A DNA stretch of 44,148 nucleotides from contig NEWT02000033.1 of the NCBI GenBank assembly GCA_002869925.2, positions 96,495 through 140,642 of the forward strand. Reading direction: 5' to 3'. The stretch comes from Nitrospira sp. CG24A (GTDB lineage: Bacteria > Nitrospirota > Nitrospiria > Nitrospirales > Nitrospiraceae). A model generated the notes under the pieces. That model was given only the letters and a program-made list of their open reading frames with translations. It searched no databases and was not told the DNA's origin. Made by a program: the position numbers and the translations under genes. Below are positions 39,852-44,148 of this stretch, piece by piece (position 1 is the stretch's first letter; each line of letters opens with the position of its first letter).

Positions 39852-40412
39852 ATGATGAACACACGCTATGTCCTGACACTTTGTACAGCTCTGGTTGTCG
39901 GTGGGGCACTGATCGCTGGATCGGTGCACGCGCTTGACAAGGCCGATGAAAAGACCCCGATCAACGACACGTGGCTCACAGCAAAAACCAAGATCGCCCT
40001 CGCTGCCGATGGTCGAGTCAAAGGGCGGCAGATCGATGTCGAGACCACGAAAGGACAGGTGATGCTCCGCGGCAAGGTCGATTCCGACGCGGCCAAGCAG
40101 GCGGCGGAGAACATCACCAAACTGCTCGATGGCGTCAAGACTGTGAAAAACGACCTGGAGGTAGTTGCCCCGTCTACACGCGACGCGGTGGAAGACAAGG
40201 ATGAGGCCATCACAACACGCGTGAAGGAACACATCGCGATGGATTCGCAACTGAAAAAAGCCGTTATTGCTGTTCAGACTAACGCAGGGGTCGTCTCCCT
40301 GACCGGCGAGGTCAACGACATCATGACCAGCGCCAATGCGTCCTGGGCCACCAGACAGGTTCCAGGCGTAAAGTCCGTCAAGAACGATCTCACGGTGAAG
40401 GAAAAAGCCTAA
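39852..40412 (+). CDS. periplasmic protein with two BON domains (OsmY-like)
   Basis: A 186-residue exported protein: a signal peptide to about residue 26 (GGALIAGSVHALD), BON domain 1 at 36-101 (DTWLTAKTKIALAADGRVKG ... GVKTVKNDLEV) and BON domain 2 at 115-184 (AITTRVKEHIAMDSQLKKAV ... GVKSVKNDLTV), each with the central Gly of the fold. The BON pair is the arrangement of OsmY, a periplasmic protein induced by osmotic stress that helps outer-membrane protein folding. It lies 64 bp behind the CsbD gene. An inverted repeat (40430-40454) follows its stop. Confidence 0.88.
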   Translation: MMNTRYVLTLCTALVVGGALIAGSVHALDKADEKTPINDTWLTAKTKIALAADGRVKGRQIDVETTKGQVMLRGKVDSDAAKQAAENITKLLDGVKTVKNDLEVVAPSTRDAVEDKDEAITTRVKEHIAMDSQLKKAVIAVQTNAGVVSLTGEVNDIMTSANASWATRQVPGVKSVKNDLTVKEKA

Positions 40413-40429
40413 GACCTTGGGAAACGCCC

Positions 40430-40454
40430 CGCTCGTTTCAATTCGAAACGAGCG
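40430..40454 (+). terminator. hairpin behind the BON gene
   Basis: CGCTCGTTTC-AATTC-GAAACGAGCG is a perfect 10-bp stem with a 5-base loop. It lies 18 bp behind the stop codon. No T-run follows, so it may be an attenuator or mRNA-stabilising structure rather than a full terminator. Confidence 0.5.
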
Positions 40455-40499
40455 AGGCAACGCGATCGCATGCACAGCATCACTTAAGGAGGCTCCGTC

Positions 40500-40796
40500 A
40501 TGAAGAAGCTCATAGGTCTGTTCATATTCGCAGTGATCATCTGTGTCGGAATGGCATCCTACTCCTACGCGGCTGGTGACATGGCCGCGCCAAGCTCACA
40601 GACGGTTAAAGGGGACCTACTGAAAATCGATGGAGAGTTTTACGTGTTGAAGGAGATGTCCGGCAAGGAAATCCGCTTGCATGTAGACAAGACCAGTACC
40701 TTGGAAGGCTCCATCAATGTCGGCGAAAAAGTCGAGGCCCAGGCCACGGAAAAAAACCACGCAGTGTCCATTAGACACCTACAGCCAAAGCAGTAG
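40500..40796 (+). CDS. small exported hypothetical protein
   Basis: A 98-residue protein with a signal peptide ending at YSYAAGD and a mature domain of about 65 residues, strand-rich with the pattern VKGDLLKIDGEFYVLKEMSG, then EIRLHVDKTSTLEG and VEAQATEKNHAVSIRHL. This suggests a small OB-like barrel similar to periplasmic DUF-type proteins that contain a KGxLxxIDGxxYxVKD element. AAGGAGG lies before the ATG at 40500. Function unknown. Confidence 0.75.
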   Translation: MKKLIGLFIFAVIICVGMASYSYAAGDMAAPSSQTVKGDLLKIDGEFYVLKEMSGKEIRLHVDKTSTLEGSINVGEKVEAQATEKNHAVSIRHLQPKQ

Positions 40797-40898
40797 GTTC
40801 CTTATACGAAAGTAGAAGCTCAGGCATAGAGGGTGGGCCAGTCCTCAGGGTTAGCCCCCTTGAAATTAGTGGAGTTCCAACAACAGGAGGATTGTATC

Positions 40899-41300
40899 AT
40901 GCGTATCATCACGTTGAAGGGCCTCATCGGGGCATTGGTTCTGGCAAGTGTCGGGCTAGTTGTATCTGCCTGTAATACGTCCAAGGCCACGGTCGATACG
41001 TTCGCCAAATTCACATCGAGCACGAGTCCTGGGTCATGGATCGACGCCGACGGCGTCATACAGAAAACTCAAAAGGCGCGTCTGTTTGCCGCAGTTGCGT
41101 TCGAGAATCTGGAACAGGACATCGCACGTGGCAATGGAGAATATGTCAGGTCGTTGGCCGTCTTGATGAACATTCCTGCCGGTGAACAGGACGAGTTTAG
41201 GAGGCTCTCACAGGGACAATATTCTCAACTCTTTGCCTCTGACAGGCGAACGGCGGAAAGCTTGTTGGCCACATTGATCAGCAACAGGAAAGATCGATGA
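40899..41300 (+). CDS. DUF3015-like lipoprotein
   Basis: A 133-residue lipoprotein (lipobox VVSAC, Cys25). The mature part has the element AVAFENLEQDIARGNGEYVR followed by SLAVLMNIP, which matches the conserved FxxLxxDIARGxGEYLxSLAxLL segment of DUF3015 proteins. ACAGGAGG lies before the ATG at 40899; an earlier ATG/TTG in frame at 40833 is not needed. Role unknown; the family is found in the periplasm or outer membrane. Confidence 0.75.
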   Translation: MRIITLKGLIGALVLASVGLVVSACNTSKATVDTFAKFTSSTSPGSWIDADGVIQKTQKARLFAAVAFENLEQDIARGNGEYVRSLAVLMNIPAGEQDEFRRLSQGQYSQLFASDRRTAESLLATLISNRKDR

Positions 41301-41416
41301 GCTAATAGTTAATAGTAGGAGTGTGGCACGGGCGAGAGAGCATTCTCAATTACAAAGCTTGGCAAGGATGAGGTGTCTTCCACGTGCAATACGAATTCTC
41401 TTCAAAAGGAGACACT

Positions 41417-41800
41417 ATGGTGTTGTTCAAATTGTTCATCGTGTGTGGAATCATCGCCGTCGGAGCGCTGTCTGTCGAGGCTGCGGACATGGAGCTGCAG
41501 CTGGTCGATAAGAATTGTTGGATAGAGATTTTTGAAGACGATACCTATGATGCCGATGATCCTCATGTGAAAATTCAAGGGCCGAAGGAGTTTGCGACCA
41601 TGACGAATCTTGAGGGCAAGGATTGGGCCGATGATATCGAAAGCGTCATCGTCGGTTCCAACGCTTCAGTCCATGCCTATGAAGACAAGGACTTCAAAGG
41701 CACAGAGATTACGTTCGCGCCAGGCCAGCGTGTGCCGAATCTTGGCAAGCTCGACATGGCGAACGACATCGAATCGATGAAGATTAGCTGCCAGAAATAA
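41417..41800 (+). CDS. exported beta/gamma-crystallin-like protein
   Basis: A 127-residue exported protein. After a signal peptide (ending VEAAD) come two Greek-key-like motifs: NCWIEIFEDDTYDADDPHVK and, more clearly, ASVHAYEDKDFKGTEITFAP followed by VPNLGKLDMANDIESMKI, which is the Y/F-x-x-x-x-F-x-G pattern of beta/gamma crystallins. Bacterial members often bind calcium and can be stress-induced. The ATG at 41417 has AAAAGGAG seven bases upstream. Confidence 0.8.
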   Translation: MVLFKLFIVCGIIAVGALSVEAADMELQLVDKNCWIEIFEDDTYDADDPHVKIQGPKEFATMTNLEGKDWADDIESVIVGSNASVHAYEDKDFKGTEITFAPGQRVPNLGKLDMANDIESMKISCQK

Positions 41801-41948
41801 CCATTGGCGGAGAATCCTGGGGATGGGCATTGCATGTGCTCACTCCATTGTTCATTCATGGTCAACCTGGCCGGCAAGATGGCAGGGTTCAGAGCCACGA
41901 CGGGTGTCGTCAAGGCACACATTCCCTAAGAAGGAAAAAATAGACCGT

Positions 41949-43151
41949 ATGGATTTACGATCTGGACATCCGTTTTGGCGCTTGAAAAACGGCCTGCTTG
42001 CCGACTATCCCTCGCTTAAACACGATGAATCCTGTGAGGTGGCCGTCATTGGCGGCGGGATCACGGGAGCCCTAGTCGCGTATCATTTGGCGCAGGAAGG
42101 GGTGGAGACAGTCCTTGTGGACAAACGAGATATTGGCGCCGGCAGCACTGCCGCCAGCACTGCACTCCTACAGTATGAAATTGACACGGAACTCCATGAC
42201 TTAATTGACTCCGTAGGAGAGGCGCACGCGGTGCGTAGCTACAGACTTGGCCTGGAAGCCATCGATACGGTGAAGCGCCTCTGTGGTGAATTGAGCGACG
42301 ATTGCGGGTTTGAACGGAAGACCAGCCTCTATCTGGCCAGCAGAAAATCAGATGTGTCTAAACTTCGGAAGGAATATGACACGCGCAAGGCCTTTGGTTT
42401 CCGCGTAGAGTATTTGGAAGCGAAGGAAATAGAGTCCCGCGCGTCATTTACCGCTCCAGGAGCGATTCTGTCCTACGGAGATGCACAGGTCGACCCGTAT
42501 CGTTTGACGCATCAGCTGCTTGAAGCAGCGAAGAAGCACGGGCTACGTGTCTACGACCGCTCCGAGGTATCCAAGGTGGAGCCTTCCGATGACGGTGTCG
42601 TTCTCCACCTGGGGTCCGGCTCTCGAATCAACGGACAACGAGTCGTGTTTGCGACCGGCTACGAGTCCCAGCAATACCTGAAGCAGAACGTGGGCCTCCT
42701 CAAGAGTACGTTCGCGTTGATTAGTGAGCCGTGTGACAGTTTCGAGGGGTGGCCAGACCGCTCACTGATATGGGAATCGGCGCGGCCCTATTTTTATCTT
42801 CGGACCACATCAGATAACAGAGCAATCGTAGGCGGCGGAGATGTGCCCTTTGCTACGGCTCACAAGAGTGATCAGCTGATTGCCAAAAAGACCCGAACAC
42901 TACAGCGTCGCTTTTCCGATATGTTTCCACGAATTGGCTTGGAGGTCTCATACACATGGGCAGGCACATTCGGCGAAACCAAAGACGGCCTGGCGTACAT
43001 CGGCCAGACTCCAGAATTTCCGCATGCCTATTTTGCGCTCGGCTACGGCGGCAATGGCATCACGTTTAGCGTCATTGCGGCGAAGATCATCACTGACCTT
43101 CATCTATGTCGACCGAATCCTGACGCAGATATCTTTCGGTTCGATAGATAA
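41949..43151 (+). CDS. FAD-dependent oxidoreductase (DAO family)
   Basis: A 400-residue flavoprotein of the D-amino-acid-oxidase/glycine-oxidase superfamily. The dinucleotide motif is VAVIGGGITGALVAYHLAQE near residue 29, with the Glu/Asp (VDKRD) that binds the FAD ribose and the AGSTAAST segment after it. Near the C-terminus, GYGGNGITFSVIAA is the second FAD signature. Substrate is unknown. Start: AGAAGG lies before the ATG at 41949 (the frame is open to 41823). The intact gene has no Rieske domain, unlike the decayed relative at 33104-33459, so a broken paralog with Rieske existed nearby. Confidence 0.85.
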   Translation: MDLRSGHPFWRLKNGLLADYPSLKHDESCEVAVIGGGITGALVAYHLAQEGVETVLVDKRDIGAGSTAASTALLQYEIDTELHDLIDSVGEAHAVRSYRLGLEAIDTVKRLCGELSDDCGFERKTSLYLASRKSDVSKLRKEYDTRKAFGFRVEYLEAKEIESRASFTAPGAILSYGDAQVDPYRLTHQLLEAAKKHGLRVYDRSEVSKVEPSDDGVVLHLGSGSRINGQRVVFATGYESQQYLKQNVGLLKSTFALISEPCDSFEGWPDRSLIWESARPYFYLRTTSDNRAIVGGGDVPFATAHKSDQLIAKKTRTLQRRFSDMFPRIGLEVSYTWAGTFGETKDGLAYIGQTPEFPHAYFALGYGGNGITFSVIAAKIITDLHLCRPNPDADIFRFDR

Positions 43152-43249
43152 ACCGTCCGGCCACGGTAGAGTCGATAGGCGCATGTTGTCCGAGATCGCT
43201 GGAAAGGCCTTATGACGACGATGGCCCTCGTCTCTAACACTTCTGGACC

Positions 43250-43462
43250 GTGCTGGCACTGATCGGGTTGTTCGCGATGGCGGGATGCGGAGTAGCAAAG
43301 TCCGTTCATGTCATCCCACTACGAACTGTCCAAACTCTGGTGGACGACGTCACGTGGATGGCGGAGTGGGTGCGCACACGGTTGACGGCGATAGATATCT
43401 TGGCCTGCCGCAGTCTTCTGAATAAACCAAGAGTCCCTCTGCGATCCTCTTGCAGGTTTTGA
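43250..43462 (+). CDS. small lipoprotein, probably frameshifted at its start
   Basis: The reading from GTG 43250 (VLALIGLFAMAGCGVAKSVH) is a short lipoprotein signal with a lipobox MAGC. A better start, ATG at 43212 with GGAAAGG in front, opens MTTMALVS in another frame; with a one-base shift near 43236 it would join as HFWTVLALIGLFAMAGCG. The gene could therefore carry a single-base frameshift (real or a sequencing error). The stop is four bases before the next gene, which suggests an operon. The mature part (about 58 residues) is not recognised. Confidence 0.4.
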   Translation: MLALIGLFAMAGCGVAKSVHVIPLRTVQTLVDDVTWMAEWVRTRLTAIDILACRSLLNKPRVPLRSSCRF

Positions 43463-43466
43463 GCTG

Positions 43467-44148
43467 ATGACTAAACGACAACTATTTACCATGACCTTTC
43501 TGCTGGTGTTTCTTCTGCTCCTGTGGGAGCTGGGTCTCATTCTTCGTCCGTTCTTCTCGCCGATACTCTGGGCGGTGATCCTTGCGACCACGACATATCC
43601 TGTGTACCTACGATTATTGGCGCGCGTGGGCCATCGCGGAAATATTGCCGCCGGGATTATGACGGGGGGGTTGATCATCACGGCGGTAGTGCCTGCCGTG
43701 TACGGCATGATCCTCGCCGGCCAGCAAGGAATGGAGGCCTACGCACAGGCTTCAGCGTGGCTGCAGAGCGGCCATTTGCAAGACGTTGGTGGGATGCTGG
43801 CCACGGTACCCGGGGTAGGAGGGCTGAGCCAGGAACTGATAGGTCGTCTCATCGTGAATGGTAGCGGGCAGGTTGAGGCCTCCCTCCTGGAAGGCGGAAA
43901 GGTCGTCAGCACCTTTCTGCTTTCGCAAGGGGTGGACTTTGCCCGGAATGCGCTGCTCCTCGCGACAGACTTTCTCATTATGCTCTTCACCTTGTTCTTC
44001 GTGTTCCGCGACGGCTCTCAGACGTGCGACACAATCCTTCGAGCGATTCCCCTCGATGAGGAGCACAAGGCAAAGATCTTCGACCGGCTCACGACGACCA
44101 TGAAGGCTGTCGTGAGGGGCACGTTGTTGAGCGCCGTCGCCCAGGGTG
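43467..44148 (+). CDS. AI-2E family transporter (PerM-like), partial
   Basis: The gene runs past the window end; 227 codons are visible. Hydrophobic helices near residues 9-45 (FTMTFLLVFLLLLWELGLIL, FFSPILWAVILATTTYPVYL), 60-85 (AAGIMTGGLIITAVVPAVYG) and 160-180 (LLLATDFLIMLFTLFFVFRD) match the AI-2E transporter superfamily, including the FFxPxLWAxxxA segment and the FxFRDG element. Families of this type are described as transporters of AI-2 or ions; substrate unknown. ATG at 43467 lies four bases behind the lipoprotein ORF. Confidence 0.85.
   Translation, partial: MTKRQLFTMTFLLVFLLLLWELGLILRPFFSPILWAVILATTTYPVYLRLLARVGHRGNIAAGIMTGGLIITAVVPAVYGMILAGQQGMEAYAQASAWLQSGHLQDVGGMLATVPGVGGLSQELIGRLIVNGSGQVEASLLEGGKVVSTFLLSQGVDFARNALLLATDFLIMLFTLFFVFRDGSQTCDTILRAIPLDEEHKAKIFDRLTTTMKAVVRGTLLSAVAQG

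Overview
The window looks like chromosomal DNA of a Nitrospira-type bacterium. This rests on gene content (very large NdvB-type glucan synthase, DUF1207 and DUF3943 outer-membrane proteins, many Crp/Fnr-like sequences, small CxxC proteins) and on a 124-bp palindromic repeat at 955-1078 that resembles repeats I remember from Nitrospira genomes. No sequence search was run, so the genus is an inference. No rRNA, tRNA, CRISPR array or intact insertion sequence was seen.

Left part (1-12.4 kb): a PagL-like lipid A deacylase, a SAM methyltransferase, three small minus-strand ORFs, and a 2916-residue cyclic beta-1,2-glucan synthase (GT84 + GH94). Its leader holds two short ORFs chained to it by GTGA start/stop overlaps.

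Middle (12.7-26.5 kb): a compact aryl-polyene/xanthomonadin-type pigment cluster on the plus strand. It encodes an acyl carrier protein, an aryl-acid ligase, two hotdog dehydratases, an LpxL-like acyltransferase, a LolA-like carrier, an MMPL exporter, a ketosynthase with its chain-length factor, a ketoreductase and a family 2 glycosyltransferase. Nearly all junctions overlap. On the opposite strand follow a DUF1207 outer-membrane protein, a NodB-type deacetylase and an FkbO/Hyg5/XanB2-type chorismatase. The chorismatase would make the hydroxybenzoate starter from chorismate, so starter supply, chain building, glycosylation, acylation and export lie together.

Right part (26.6-44.1 kb): short genes for envelope and stress proteins (CsbD-like, DUF1328, BON, crystallin-like, MlaC-like, DUF3943, RRM, iron-permease-like) around one intact Crp/Fnr regulator (31546-32280), mixed with decayed genes: a di-haem peroxidase, an FAD/Rieske oxidoreductase, a zinc-ribbon protein, and three 3' fragments of crp.

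The main discovery candidate is a 20-bp dyad, consensus CTGAGCAATnTTGACCAGAC, found eleven times. It always has the same orientation relative to the gene behind it, and usually lies 15-18 bp before a -10-like hexamer. That places the dyad centre near -41, the class II position for Crp/Fnr activators. Targets would include crp itself, ndvB, the ketosynthase half of the pigment cluster and most small envelope genes, which suggests one envelope-stress regulon. In four places the dyad lies about 70-80 bp behind a crp 3' end, intact or decayed, as if a 'crp tail plus promoter' module had been copied around the region.
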